A DNA stretch of 64,000 nt from Deinococcus humi. Lineage in GTDB: Bacteria; Deinococcota; Deinococci; Deinococcales; Deinococcaceae. The first letter of the stretch is position 1, and every line of letters starts with the position of its first letter. Shown piece after piece: positions 44,428 to 53,224 of the stretch. The notes under the pieces were generated by a model. It was not told the origin of the DNA. It saw nothing but the letters and a program-made list of their open reading frames with translations, and searched no databases. The stretch spans positions 186,001-250,000 of the forward strand of contig NZ_JACHFL010000006.1 of the NCBI RefSeq assembly GCF_014201875.1, in the 5' to 3' direction. The translations under genes were made by a program, and so were the position numbers.

Positions 44428-45003
44428 GTGGCTTCCCATCTTGTTCTTATTACAGGTGCGCCAGCAAGTGGAAAAAGCAGCTTGGCAGTTGGTTTGGCAG
44501 CGACTCTAGGGTGGCCGCTTTTATCTCGTGATCGACTTCAAGAAATTCTGCACGACGCCTTAGCCCAAGAGGCGACGTCAAGTCTTTCGTCAGCAACATG
44601 GAAGGTCATGTATGCTCTCGCTCTTGATCTCCTCAAGGGAGGCTCCAATCTTATCATTGACAGTAGTCTGGATCAATTTAGAGCTGTTGACGAGGTTAGA
44701 CCACTCCTTGCTTATTCAACAACAAGCCATATCCATCTTGATTGTGCCCGTGATATTCGCGTAGAGCGTTATTCCCTCCGGGCCGCCCATCGTCATTTGT
44801 GGTTCAATATTAGAGAACTGGCAAAACGCTATGCCGACGAGTCAGATCGTTGGTCCTATTTTGAAGAACCCCCTGCCATAGGACAGCCACTCCTACGTAT
44901 TGATACTTCTGAAAATGAGGATTATTTTGATCAGGTTCTAGCTTTTGTAGAGTCAGTCAGGACTTGTACCTCCCAGAAGCCCTCAGCACCTGACACTCCG
45001 TGA
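44428..45003 (+). CDS. P-loop kinase/ATPase, zeta-toxin-like size
   Basis: 191 residues from GTG 44428 (VASHLVLITGAPASGKSSLA); the frame is open upstream but unprotein-like. Walker A GAPASGKS at residues 9-16; LLSRDRLQEILHDAL follows the pattern of nucleotide/sugar kinases; SNLIIDSSLDQFRAVDEVRP is the DxS block; RVERYSLRAAHRHLWF the LID region. Similar single-domain kinases include zeta-toxin-like, Cpt-like and uncharacterised AAA-33 proteins. GC is lower than that of neighbours, so recently acquired. Substrate unknown. Confidence 0.65.
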   Translation: MASHLVLITGAPASGKSSLAVGLAATLGWPLLSRDRLQEILHDALAQEATSSLSSATWKVMYALALDLLKGGSNLIIDSSLDQFRAVDEVRPLLAYSTTSHIHLDCARDIRVERYSLRAAHRHLWFNIRELAKRYADESDRWSYFEEPPAIGQPLLRIDTSENEDYFDQVLAFVESVRTCTSQKPSAPDTP

Positions 45004-45076
45004 ATCCACACGCTGGACGCATCGGCGCCGCTCTTCACCTCAGCTTTCTGAACCCCTGTTCCGGCTGCTTTGCCTC

Positions 45077-45135
45077 TCCGCTCCGCCACCCTGCAGCCGG
45101 TGGACTGGGCAGCAGCACGGCTACTCACGAGCGCC
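45077..45135 (-). repeat. Inverted copy of the 59-bp segment at 26082
   Basis: 57 of 59 positions identical to the complement of 26082-26140. Here it is not followed by transposase sequence. The remaining DNA from 45004 to 45374 holds no gene. Confidence 0.65.
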
Positions 45136-45374
45136 ATAGTTGCCCGGGTTCCTCTGAGGGCCGCACTGAACCTGTTGCAAAAGGTCATGGACACCAACAA
45201 TCGTGCTGGGTGCTCTGGCCCGCGTCACCTGTTCTATCCGTCCCGTTCTGACGGTCTCTCAGGAGCTGGCACACCACACCGAGCTCACTCCATCTCAATC
45301 GCTGGAAAGTATTGAGGTGGCTCTGGTGACCGACGCTTGGGCCGGCCGACAGCGCAAGTCTGATCGGCGCTCAA

Positions 45375-46595
45375 TCACGGTCTCGGGCGCTCGAACCCTT
45401 TCAGGTACTCTTCAATCGGTTCCAGGCCAATCCGGGCCCGCCGCTCGTTGACATGCGCGGGGTCCTCCAGCATCCGGGGAAAGGCGGTGCCCTGCACGTC
45501 GTCGGTCATCACCTGCGTCCCGTAGAGCTGCGGCTGGCCCGCCGCCAGCCGGACCCGATCGGTCAGGTAGGCCAGGTTCTGTGCCTCACCCTGGGAGCTG
45601 AGCTGCTGCCCAATCAGGTCGAGGATACAGGCCTGCAGCGAGGGCTTCAGGTCAGCATGCTGCGTCAGGAGCCACGCGTTGAAGGCCAGTTCCGGCGTGC
45701 TGCGGTTCTTGCTCGGCCAGCCCCGCTGGCGCAGCACCTCTTTGAGCCAGACCGTCGATTCTCGGTCCACGTCGGCGACTGACCGCGCCCCGCTCTGTCC
45801 CATACGACTGGCCTGATCCTGCTCGACCAGCACGGCTGCCTGTTCGTCCAAAGCATCGATCTGGCCCGGCGTCAGTGGCGTGTTGAGCGCGCGGGCGCTG
45901 GTGAACTTCCGGCAGACCTCACGCAGCACCACCGGCTGCTTTAACCCTTCCGGGACTGGGCGGGGTGGTTGACTGGCGTTCAGCTGGGTGAGCTGGTCTT
46001 TCAAGGAAGGGAGACCAGCGGCAGTCCGCCGGGCGTCCACCGTCGCCTCATCCTCGATGGGGAGCGGGACCAGCCGTGAGCCACGGCGGGTGACCATCGT
46101 CCCATACCGCTGCTTCTCGCCAACTGACACGAGCGCCTGATCGATCATTCTCGCCGCCTGTGCCCGCTGAGCCGGTGTTGTCGCCCGAACCAGGGCGACG
46201 GGTCCAGCGCACCACAACACCTCAGGATCACTGATCAGCGGCCACGCACCGATCTCGGTCCTCAGTCCCGGATCCTCGGGCCAGCCTGTGACGGCCAGCA
46301 GACGGGCCAGGTAGGTGTCGATCTCTCGGGACACTGCATTGAGCGCCTCCAGATCGGCGTCCGTGGGTGGCCGGTGGCCCAGTCGGGCGATCAATGCCTG
46401 AACGTGTTGCGTGTAAGCAGATACGGTCGCGTGCACGGCCTGCGTGAATGCCGGACTCGTCGGCGCGGCGTTCGGGGCGACGATCTTCGCGCATGCCGTT
46501 TCATCCGGCAGAGAGTTGCCCTGGGCGGACGCGGTGCCCAGGGCGGCCAGGATGCCAACCATCACCCATTTCTGTCCGCTGTGTCTGCTCGTCAT
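45375..46595 (-). CDS. Exported protein with two DUF6624-like domains
   Basis: 406 residues with a signal peptide (KWVMVGILAALGTASAQG). Two repeats: a degenerate one (YLARLLAVTGWPEDPGLRTE, RYGTMVTRRGSRLVPLPIED, VDARRTAAGLPSLKDQL) and a typical one (WLKEVLRQRGWPSKNRSTPE, AWLLTQHADLKPSLQACILD, YGTQVMTDDVQGTAFPRMLE, NERRARIGLEPIEEYL). The core YGTQ...DP..VxxRRxxxGLxPxxEY is that of DUF6624. Two mature cysteines (ETACAKI, EVLWCAG; also EVCRKF). Divergent from the padR operon, which ends in a gene of the same family. Confidence 0.75.
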   Translation of the reverse strand: MTSRHSGQKWVMVGILAALGTASAQGNSLPDETACAKIVAPNAAPTSPAFTQAVHATVSAYTQHVQALIARLGHRPPTDADLEALNAVSREIDTYLARLLAVTGWPEDPGLRTEIGAWPLISDPEVLWCAGPVALVRATTPAQRAQAARMIDQALVSVGEKQRYGTMVTRRGSRLVPLPIEDEATVDARRTAAGLPSLKDQLTQLNASQPPRPVPEGLKQPVVLREVCRKFTSARALNTPLTPGQIDALDEQAAVLVEQDQASRMGQSGARSVADVDRESTVWLKEVLRQRGWPSKNRSTPELAFNAWLLTQHADLKPSLQACILDLIGQQLSSQGEAQNLAYLTDRVRLAAGQPQLYGTQVMTDDVQGTAFPRMLEDPAHVNERRARIGLEPIEEYLKGFERPRP

Positions 46596-46695
46596 GGTGT
46601 GCTCCAGTCTGGCACGGCCGACATGGTTGTCATCCCGCAGGTCAACGCCTTCTTAGGCTCAATTCCACTGCACATTGCTTACCAAGCCCCCTTGC

Positions 46696-46736
46696 TTTCC
46701 GATGCTGGTAGGCATAAGCTACACCTACATCGGAAA
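46696..46736. promoter_or_regulatory. Inverted repeat between DUF6624 gene and padR
   Basis: TTTCCGAT-GCT-GGTAGG at 46696-46712 faces CCTAC-ATCGGAAA at 46724-46736. It lies in the 185-bp divergent intergenic region and is a good candidate for the PadR operator controlling both directions. Confidence 0.5.
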
Positions 46737-46780
46737 ACTATGGTGAGATTGTGGACGCCCCCGGTGCCTCAGGAGGATGG

Positions 46781-47125
46781 ATGAACACCCCCGCAATGGA
46801 CCCCCAGCAACTCAAAGGCCACCTCGATCTGCTCCTGCTCGCCACCCTGGAGGACAGTCCTCGTTACGGTGGTCAGATCATCGCTGACGTGCAGGCCGCC
46901 ACCGATGGCTTCTTCAACCTGCGCGAGGGCACGCTGTATCCGGCGCTGCACCGACTGGAGAAAGCGGGTTGGATTTCAGGTGAGTTCCAGCAACTGCCCC
47001 GTGGGGGCAGCCCGGTCAAGGTCTACACCCTGACCCCTACGGGCCGAACCGAACTGCGTGAGCAGCGCGAGAAGTACGAACGCTTTGCAAGTGCGGTGCG
47101 CGGCGTGATCGGCGGCAGCGTATGA
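46781..47125 (+). CDS. PadR-family transcriptional regulator
   Basis: 114 residues from ATG 46781, preceded by AGGAGG (46771). Typical PadR winged helix: LKGHLDLLLLATLEDSPRYG, GQIIADVQAATDGFFNLREG, TLYPALHRLEKAGWISGEFQ, PVKVYTLTPTGRTELREQRE. PadR proteins repress a promoter until a ligand or partner releases them. Its TGA overlaps the ATG of the next gene (ATGA). Heads a six-gene operon. Confidence 0.9.
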   Translation: MNTPAMDPQQLKGHLDLLLLATLEDSPRYGGQIIADVQAATDGFFNLREGTLYPALHRLEKAGWISGEFQQLPRGGSPVKVYTLTPTGRTELREQREKYERFASAVRGVIGGSV

Positions 47126-48333
47126 GCGAGGTGGATCGATACTTGAAGCGGGCTACCCGTGGGTTGTGGGGGCAGAAGAAACGCGATGCTCAGACCGAGT
47201 TGCGCGGGGCCATTGAGGACAAAGTCTACCGCCACCGTCTGAGCGGGCTTGACGAGGTTGAGGCCCAACATGTGGCCCTGCGGGATCTGGGCAGTCCTGC
47301 CGCGATCGCCCGTGACCTCAACCGTGTCCACACGGGACCACATATCGCCGGAATGACGTTGCTGCTCGGGCTGGCTGGCCTGCTCGGCTTCCAGGCAGTG
47401 GCGCAAATTCAATCCATCGGAACCGCCTATACGGCCAGTTCCATCGACAACACCTGCCGTGTCGCCACGCCTGCTGAACTGCAAACGGCCACGCTCGCCA
47501 TCCAGGAGCAGTACCGCCAGCATCTTGCTCGTTACGGCGGCGCGCAGGCGTTCGTTCAAAAGTGCCGGAATGGAGACGTGCCCATTGTGGGGACTCCTCT
47601 GCTGAAGGTCAGTGATGTTCTGGCCGCCCTCAAGGCTGGAGGGATCCAGGTAGGAGATCAGACGGATTCCACCTCCGCCACCTCCACGACGCCGCTAATT
47701 CTCTACACCGGGGCGAACCACGACACGCCCGGTCCGCTGTACCACACCACGGACATTGGCGGCGAGCGCTACATCGGAACGGGCGACCTGATCGCATTTC
47801 TGAGTCTTGCGACGACGCAGCCCCTGCGGCTCAGTGGCGCGCGCAACCCTGTCTTGCAGGTGGGTCAGGTGCAGCTGCAACTGGGCACGGAGCGCGCGCC
47901 CATCCTCCGGACCAACGTGGTGGCAGGCGTCATCCTGCGTGGCCCCGAGAACCTGAACCTGCCCCGGCCAGCAGTACTGGCGTATGGCGTGGACGGCGGC
48001 TCGCCTGAGCCTTCCGCGCCCCACCTGTCGGTACCCGGTCAGGACGGAGACCTCTTTGCGATCTTTCAGAACTTCGAGCGCCTCAAGGGCAACTCTTCAG
48101 AATGGCTGATGGTGCGCGAACGCCTGGACGGTTCCATCCCCATCGCCTTCCAGGCGGTCACGCCCGCGCCCCGACTGGTGACCACCCTGGAGGAGCTGGA
48201 TGCAGCGACTGCTCGGAAGGAGAACGCAGTGATGGTGTATCGCCTGAACGCCGCTGATCTGCGTGACATGACCCTGACTGAGGTCCCCGCCTCGCAGCTT
48301 CGTCTCACCGTCAAGCCCCCGGGGAACCAATGA
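47122..48333 (+). CDS. HAAS-headed membrane protein, paralogue 1
   Basis: 403 residues. The cytoplasmic head (1-72) RYLKRATRGLWGQKKRDAQT, ELRGAIEDKVYRHRLSGLDE, LRDLGSPAAIARDLN resembles HAAS/permease-prefix domains that accompany PadR. One membrane segment MTLLLGLAGLLGFQAVA, then an exported domain with CRVATPAELQTATLAIQEQY, LKVSDVLAALKAGGIQV, DIGGERYIGTGDLIAFLSLA, NPVLQVGQVQLQLGTERAPI, PGQDGDLFAIFQNFERL and AVMVYRLNAADLRDMTLTEV. Overlaps padR and the next gene by four bases each, so translation is coupled. Confidence 0.75.
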   Translation: MSEVDRYLKRATRGLWGQKKRDAQTELRGAIEDKVYRHRLSGLDEVEAQHVALRDLGSPAAIARDLNRVHTGPHIAGMTLLLGLAGLLGFQAVAQIQSIGTAYTASSIDNTCRVATPAELQTATLAIQEQYRQHLARYGGAQAFVQKCRNGDVPIVGTPLLKVSDVLAALKAGGIQVGDQTDSTSATSTTPLILYTGANHDTPGPLYHTTDIGGERYIGTGDLIAFLSLATTQPLRLSGARNPVLQVGQVQLQLGTERAPILRTNVVAGVILRGPENLNLPRPAVLAYGVDGGSPEPSAPHLSVPGQDGDLFAIFQNFERLKGNSSEWLMVRERLDGSIPIAFQAVTPAPRLVTTLEELDAATARKENAVMVYRLNAADLRDMTLTEVPASQLRLTVKPPGNQ

Positions 48334-49568
48334 AATCCGTCCACCGTTATCTCCAGCAGGCAACCCGGGGACTGTGGGGTCAGAAGAGACGTGACGCCCA
48401 GACAGAGTTGCGGGGGGCTATTGAGGACAAGGTCTACCGTCACCGCCTGCTGGGGTTGAGTGAAACCGAGGCCATCACCGCCGCCCTGCGCGATCTGGGC
48501 AGTCCCCGGTCCATCGCCCGCGACTTAAATGAGGTCCATACCGTGCCGCAGATGTTGAAAATCATGTTGTTGGTCGGTGTTGGGGCCACGCTCAGCTTTC
48601 AGGCCGCGGCGCAGGTGCCGACCGTGCAGTCCGCCTACCTGCCCTCCGATGTCCAGCCCACCTGCCGCTTCTCCACTCCACAGGAACGGTCGGCCCTGAC
48701 CACAAAACAACAGGAAGAGACTGGGCAGAACCTGAAAGCGCAGGGAGGATCTCAGCAATTCCTTGAAAATTGCCTGAGCGCTTCCCTGAAAGGGCGGGTG
48801 CTGCTGAACGTCGCTGACCTGATGACGGCCTTGCGAGCGGGTGGTATCGCCGTTCCAGGACAGGACGATGGACTCTTGATGACAGTCCAGGATGGGGACG
48901 TCAACATCGTTGGTCAGGATTTTGCGAATGCCGCCAGTCCACTGTTCAGCTTTACGGGCAACAGGACCGTCCTGCCCGGCGCTGTCTTCCTCGTCGATGA
49001 CATTCAGGGCCAGCGCTATCTGAATGCGCCCATGGTGATTCCCTTTCTCAAGCAGGTGCTCGAACAGCCGCTGCACCTGAATGGCTTGACCAATCCAGTG
49101 CTGAGCGTGGGGCAGGTCAACCTGCAATTGGGCAGCCCGGCAGCGCCCGTCCAGGCCACCGATCTGCTGGCCTTCGCGCTGCTCGACGAACGGCGCGTGA
49201 ACAGCGCTCTGCCGCTGCCTGTGACACTCTCGGTGCTGAATCAGTCCAGCCTGCCCGTTTCACATTCGCCCCGGCTGACGATCAAGGGTCAGGATGGCGA
49301 ACTGTTCGCGGTGCTGCAGAATAGCGCCAGGCTTCGTGGAGGCGAGGTAGATCTGCTGAGTGTCCAGAGCCTGAGCAGAAGCGGACTGGATGTCCTGCTG
49401 GACCGTTCCAGACGGCCACTCATCGTGGGTTCGGTGGCCGCCATGGACGCCGCCACGGCCCAGGGCAAAGAGGCGGTGATCGTCTATCGGTTGAACGCCT
49501 CGGACCTCCGGGATCTCAAGTTGACGCTTGTTCCTGCTAGTCAAATCGAAGTGCAAGGGTCATTGTGA
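48330..49568 (+). CDS. HAAS-headed membrane protein, paralogue 2
   Basis: 412 residues. Head RYLQQATRGLWGQKRRDAQT, GAIEDKVYRHRLLGLSETEA; membrane segment IMLLVGVGATLSFQAAA; exported domain with CRFSTPQERSALTTKQQEET, LNVADLMTALRAGGIAVPG, DDIQGQRYLNAPMVIPFLKQ, NPVLSVGQVNLQLGSPAAPV, IKGQDGELFAVLQNSARLRG and AVIVYRLNASDLRDLKLTLV. Closest to paralogue 4 in the exported part (ATDLLAFALLDERRVNSALP). Start overlaps the previous stop (ATGA). Confidence 0.75.
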   Translation: MKSVHRYLQQATRGLWGQKRRDAQTELRGAIEDKVYRHRLLGLSETEAITAALRDLGSPRSIARDLNEVHTVPQMLKIMLLVGVGATLSFQAAAQVPTVQSAYLPSDVQPTCRFSTPQERSALTTKQQEETGQNLKAQGGSQQFLENCLSASLKGRVLLNVADLMTALRAGGIAVPGQDDGLLMTVQDGDVNIVGQDFANAASPLFSFTGNRTVLPGAVFLVDDIQGQRYLNAPMVIPFLKQVLEQPLHLNGLTNPVLSVGQVNLQLGSPAAPVQATDLLAFALLDERRVNSALPLPVTLSVLNQSSLPVSHSPRLTIKGQDGELFAVLQNSARLRGGEVDLLSVQSLSRSGLDVLLDRSRRPLIVGSVAAMDAATAQGKEAVIVYRLNASDLRDLKLTLVPASQIEVQGSL

Positions 49569-49588
49569 GATTGAGAGGAGCAAAGACC

Positions 49589-50896
49589 ATGAACGAGGTG
49601 GACAGTTATCTAAAGCGCGCCACCCGTGGGTTGTGGGGCGAGAAGAAACGCGACGCCCAGACTGAACTCCGCGGCGCAATCGAAGACAAGATCCACCGCC
49701 ACCGCCTGCTGGGATTGAACGAAACTGAAGCCACCACTGCTGCCCTGCGTGATCTAGGCAGTCCCCGGACCATTGCCCGCGAACTGGGTGAGGTGCATAC
49801 GCTGCCACAGCTGTTGAAGACCACGCTGTTCGTCAGCATTGGGGCCATGCTGAGCCTTCAGGCGGTGGCGCAGGTGGCCACCGTCAGGGCGATTCCCCTC
49901 CCGGGACAGACCCCGATCTGTACGTTCGAAGCTGCCTACCTGTCCTTGTTTCCAGGGGCCACCTCCGCTGATGTGCAGCGGCAACTTGCTCGGCCCGGGG
50001 GCGCTCAGGCACTCGAGGAAGCCGTGCTGAACAAGCTCCCGTCCAGTGAGGCCAGTGCCATTCGCCAACTGTTGGGCCAGCCCGGTGGACGCGACAACGT
50101 GACGGCGGAATGTCTCAGAGCGTCCCCCACCCCTGGCAGTCGGCTCCTGCGCCTTTCAGATGTGGTTGCCGCGCTGCAGGCGGGCGGCATCAGATTTGCG
50201 CCTGTCCTGGGCACGGACGACATGTTCCACCTGAGTGTCCCTGGTGAAGCGCCGAATCAGCTGCTCGTCCTGGCGCCCCAGACCGTTGCGGGCGAGGCGT
50301 ATGTGGGCGCGGTGTCCTTGGTGACTGCCCTGACCCGCATGACCACGGGTCCCCTCCAGATCAGCGGCCTGCACAACCCCGTTGTGACCGTCGGGCAGGC
50401 CAAGCTCCAGCTGGGCCTCTCGGACCCACCCCTGCTGGCCACGGACCTGTATGGCGGGATTCTGCTGGACCGACTGGAACCGACGTTGCCCCAGCTCAAG
50501 ACGTCGCCCCGCGCCGCCATTGGCGTCTTTCCTGATTCCCTGAAGGCGCCGAACAAGCAGGACCAGCTGCGCGTCAATAGCCCAGACGGGACACTCTACG
50601 GTCTGTTGGGCAATGCCGACCTTGTGCGTCCCTCGTGTGGGTGCGCGGACGACCAGCGTGAAAGCCTTTATGGCCTGAGTGTCCGCGCCGTCCAGGGCGG
50701 CATCTTGCCTGCGCCGTTGACATACGGGCCGGGGAGTGCGCCCGCGAAACTGGTGGCTTCGCTGCCCGAACTGTTACAGGCAACGGAAGGTGGGCAACGG
50801 GCCCTGCTGGTCTATCGGTTGGACGCCACTGATCTACACCACCTGACGTACAGCCCGGTACCCGCTGCTCAACTCCGCGTCAATCCCTCGCCCTGA
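49589..50896 (+). CDS. HAAS-headed membrane protein, paralogue 3
   Basis: 435 residues from ATG 49589, behind GAGGAGC; a GTG at 49565 is in frame but lacks the head homology. Head SYLKRATRGLWGEKKRDAQT, GAIEDKIHRHRLLGLNETEA; membrane segment TTLFVSIGAMLSLQAVA. The exported domain is the most diverged: longer entry region (CTFEAAYLSLFPGATSADVQ, VLNKLPSSEASAIRQLLGQP), LRLSDVVAALQAGGIRF, NPVVTVGQAKLQLGLSDPPL, RVNSPDGTLYGLLGNADLVR, a PSCGCADDQ insertion, LLVYRLDATDLHHLTYSPVP. Confidence 0.75.
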   Translation: MNEVDSYLKRATRGLWGEKKRDAQTELRGAIEDKIHRHRLLGLNETEATTAALRDLGSPRTIARELGEVHTLPQLLKTTLFVSIGAMLSLQAVAQVATVRAIPLPGQTPICTFEAAYLSLFPGATSADVQRQLARPGGAQALEEAVLNKLPSSEASAIRQLLGQPGGRDNVTAECLRASPTPGSRLLRLSDVVAALQAGGIRFAPVLGTDDMFHLSVPGEAPNQLLVLAPQTVAGEAYVGAVSLVTALTRMTTGPLQISGLHNPVVTVGQAKLQLGLSDPPLLATDLYGGILLDRLEPTLPQLKTSPRAAIGVFPDSLKAPNKQDQLRVNSPDGTLYGLLGNADLVRPSCGCADDQRESLYGLSVRAVQGGILPAPLTYGPGSAPAKLVASLPELLQATEGGQRALLVYRLDATDLHHLTYSPVPAAQLRVNPSP

Positions 50897-50908
50897 AAGG
50901 AGACCACC

Positions 50909-52093
50909 ATGAACCCAGAAGAGCAATTTGTCAGGCGCGCCACCCGAGGGTTGTGGGGGCAGAAGAAACGCGAGGCCCAGACCGAGTTGCGTGGGGCCAT
51001 TGAGGACAAGATCTACCGCCACCGCCTGCTGGGGTTGAATGAAACTGAAGCCACCACTGCGGCTCTGCGCGATCTGGGCAGTCCCCGGGCCATTGCACGG
51101 GAACTGGGTGAGGTTCATACGCTGCCGCAGACCTTGAAAGTGCTGGCATTCACAGGCGTGGCCGGGCTCCTGGGCTTGCAGGCGCTGGCACAGGTGGCCG
51201 TCATCAACTCGGCGTATTCGTCCATGGACCTTCAAACCATTTGCCGTCCGCCCACCGCGCAGGAGCTGGCTGCCATGCCCGTCGCACAACGGGAATCGCT
51301 CGAGCGCGTTCTTGGCGCACCGGAAGGTGCCGAACGGTACCAGGCAGACTGTCGCCGCGGTCTCCCCATGAACGGCCCGGTGGCGTTGAAGGTGGCCGAT
51401 CTATTAACCGCTTTACGCGCGGGTGGCATTCCTGTTAGTGATCAGGCAGGGGCCACGCCAACGACGCCTCTCTCTATCTACGGCGGGCCAAAAAGTGATA
51501 TTCCGGACGCGACCTATATCACCCGTGACATCCAGGGCGAACGGTATCTGGACAGCAGTCTGATCATTCCCTTTCTGAAACAGGTCACCTCACTGCCGCT
51601 GCACCTGGACGGCCTCACCAATCCGGTGCTAAGTGTAGGGGACGTGACGTTGCAGCTAGGCACCTCGGCGGCACCCGTCCAGGCCACGGATTTGCTGACC
51701 TTCGCGCTGATGAGCGAACGGCAGACCAACAGCGCGCTGCCCCTCCCGATCACCCTCGCCATGCCGGGTCAGCCCAAGCCGGGCGGGCCACCTTCGCCCC
51801 GGCTGGCCGTGCTTGGCCTGGACGGCGACCTTTACGCGGTGCTGCAGAACAGCTCCAGGCTCCGTGGGGGTGAGACGGATCTGCTGAGTGTCCGGAGTCT
51901 GAGCGGCGGAGCGTTGGATGTGGGACTCACCAGGCAGAGTGCGCCACTGATCGTTGACTCTGTGGAGGCTATGGACGCTGCCACGGCCCAGGGGAAGGTG
52001 GCGGTGATCGTCTACAGGTTCGACGCCTCAGACCTGCGAAGCCTCAAGCTGACGGTGCTGGATCCCGGGCAGGTGAAGGTGGTGAACCCATGA
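50909..52093 (+). CDS. HAAS-headed membrane protein, paralogue 4
   Basis: 394 residues, GAAAGGAG before ATG. Head QFVRRATRGLWGQKKREAQT, GAIEDKIYRHRLLGLNETEA, LGSPRAIARELGEVHTLPQT nearly identical to paralogue 3; membrane segment VLAFTGVAGLLGLQALA. Exported part: CRPPTAQELAAMPVAQRESL, LKVADLLTALRAGGIPVSD, TRDIQGERYLDSSLIIPFLK, NPVLSVGDVTLQLGTSAAPV, LGLDGDLYAVLQNSSRLRGG, AVIVYRFDASDLRSLKLTVL. Its TGA overlaps the ATG of the final gene. Confidence 0.75.
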   Translation: MNPEEQFVRRATRGLWGQKKREAQTELRGAIEDKIYRHRLLGLNETEATTAALRDLGSPRAIARELGEVHTLPQTLKVLAFTGVAGLLGLQALAQVAVINSAYSSMDLQTICRPPTAQELAAMPVAQRESLERVLGAPEGAERYQADCRRGLPMNGPVALKVADLLTALRAGGIPVSDQAGATPTTPLSIYGGPKSDIPDATYITRDIQGERYLDSSLIIPFLKQVTSLPLHLDGLTNPVLSVGDVTLQLGTSAAPVQATDLLTFALMSERQTNSALPLPITLAMPGQPKPGGPPSPRLAVLGLDGDLYAVLQNSSRLRGGETDLLSVRSLSGGALDVGLTRQSAPLIVDSVEAMDAATAQGKVAVIVYRFDASDLRSLKLTVLDPGQVKVVNP

Positions 52094-52743
52094 AGCGCTG
52101 GTGGCTCCTGGGGCTGGCGCTCTTCTCGCTGGCAAACGCGGGCGGCGGCCACCGGACCCCTGTCACTGTTACGCTCCAAGGGGCGAACTGCACGCCCGCC
52201 CTGGGGACGGTCACCTTCGGCATGACCTTCGACGCCGCGGCCTCGGCGCAGATGGCCGACATTTTTGCCTCGGATCAGGCCGCCCGATCGGGCCCTGGGG
52301 CGATTGACTGGGAGACGGTGGCGCGCGAGGACCGGGAGCGGCGCGAACAGACGCTGAAACTGCTGCAATCAGGCCGCCTGTCCACCCCGGCAGATTTCGT
52401 GGGGGCGGCCTTTCTCTTCCAGCATGGCGACTGTCCAGCGGCCTACGAGTTGGCGAGTAAGCTGGCGGCCCAGGCGATCGCGGCGGGAGAGCGCCCTGGA
52501 AGCAGTCCCCACCCTATCGCGCGGTGGATCTATGCGGCGACGTATGACCGCTGGCAGCGCAGCCTGGGTCAACCGCAGAAGTACGGCACGCAGTACCTCA
52601 GGGTGGGCGAGGGCTGCAATTACAGGTTGGAGCCGTATGATCCAGCCACCACCGACGCCGAGCGGGCGGCGTACGGCGTCCCTCCGCTGGAGGAGGCGCT
52701 GGCTCAGGCCGAGCAATTCACGGCCGAGTGTGCGTCCAGGTAG
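52090..52743 (+). CDS. Exported DUF6624-like protein closing the operon
   Basis: 217 residues with a signal peptide (MKRWWLLGLALFSLANAGGG). FVGAAFLFQHGDCPAAYELA, IARWIYAATYDRWQRSLGQP, QKYGTQYLRVGEGCNYRLEP, DPATTDAERAAYGVPPLEEA is the DUF6624-like pattern (FQHG...A..L...A.YDRW...G.PQ.YGTQ...DP.TTDAERA..GVPPL). Coupled to paralogue 4 by an ATGA overlap. A relative, the two-domain protein at 45375, is transcribed from the other side of padR. Confidence 0.75.
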   Translation: MKRWWLLGLALFSLANAGGGHRTPVTVTLQGANCTPALGTVTFGMTFDAAASAQMADIFASDQAARSGPGAIDWETVAREDRERREQTLKLLQSGRLSTPADFVGAAFLFQHGDCPAAYELASKLAAQAIAAGERPGSSPHPIARWIYAATYDRWQRSLGQPQKYGTQYLRVGEGCNYRLEPYDPATTDAERAAYGVPPLEEALAQAEQFTAECASR

Positions 52744-53154
52744 ACGCCCTGAGCGCTCTCCCTGGTTCCACATGACGCCCCTGCAGAAGTGCTTCCAGCC
52801 TACCCACATGTCCGTTCGTCCCCTCACCCGCGGAATCCATGTGGACCGTGCCTTCATCATCCGGCAGGACAGCGTAGATCAGTTGGCCTGAATTTCACGT
52901 CGCCGGCCAATGACTCACGCGCAGCTCGTTTTCAGTGGCCGGAACCATCTTCAAGCTCTGTTGTGGCACCGTCACCATCGTCTTGACGCACCCTCGCTTT
53001 TTGACGGGGAGTGAGGGCATGGGCACCTCGAGCCAGAGACGTCCGTGCTGGGGTGTAGGCTTTTGCGTCCTTTACAGCACCTACGCGTCAAGCTGACAGG
53101 TGGCGTCCTCACCACTGCTGGCTTGGCGAACCGAGGCGGGGTCTTGGGAGATTA
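52744..53154. other. Stretch without an intact gene
   Basis: About 410 bases. A plus-strand frame QKCFQPTHMSVRPLTRGIHV-stop region near 52781-52891 might be the end of a lost gene; nothing else is seen. Confidence 0.35.
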
Positions 53155-53224
53155 CGCCGTCATCTTTGAGGACCTCGCGGAGGTTCCAGGGCTACTGGAC
53201 GATCTCGCGGGTGGACTGGGTCAT
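53155..53224 (-). pseudogene. hsdM 5' relic (type I methylase N-terminus)
   Basis: ATG 53224 reads MTQSTREIVQ, TAG, PWNLREVLKDDGVISQ. Type I DNA methylase (HsdM) N-termini have IVxxLWNxCxVLRDDGIxY here, so about 25 codons survive, with a stop. The ATG overlaps the TGA of the PIN-domain fragment (ATGA), pointing to a former operon. Confidence 0.45.
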
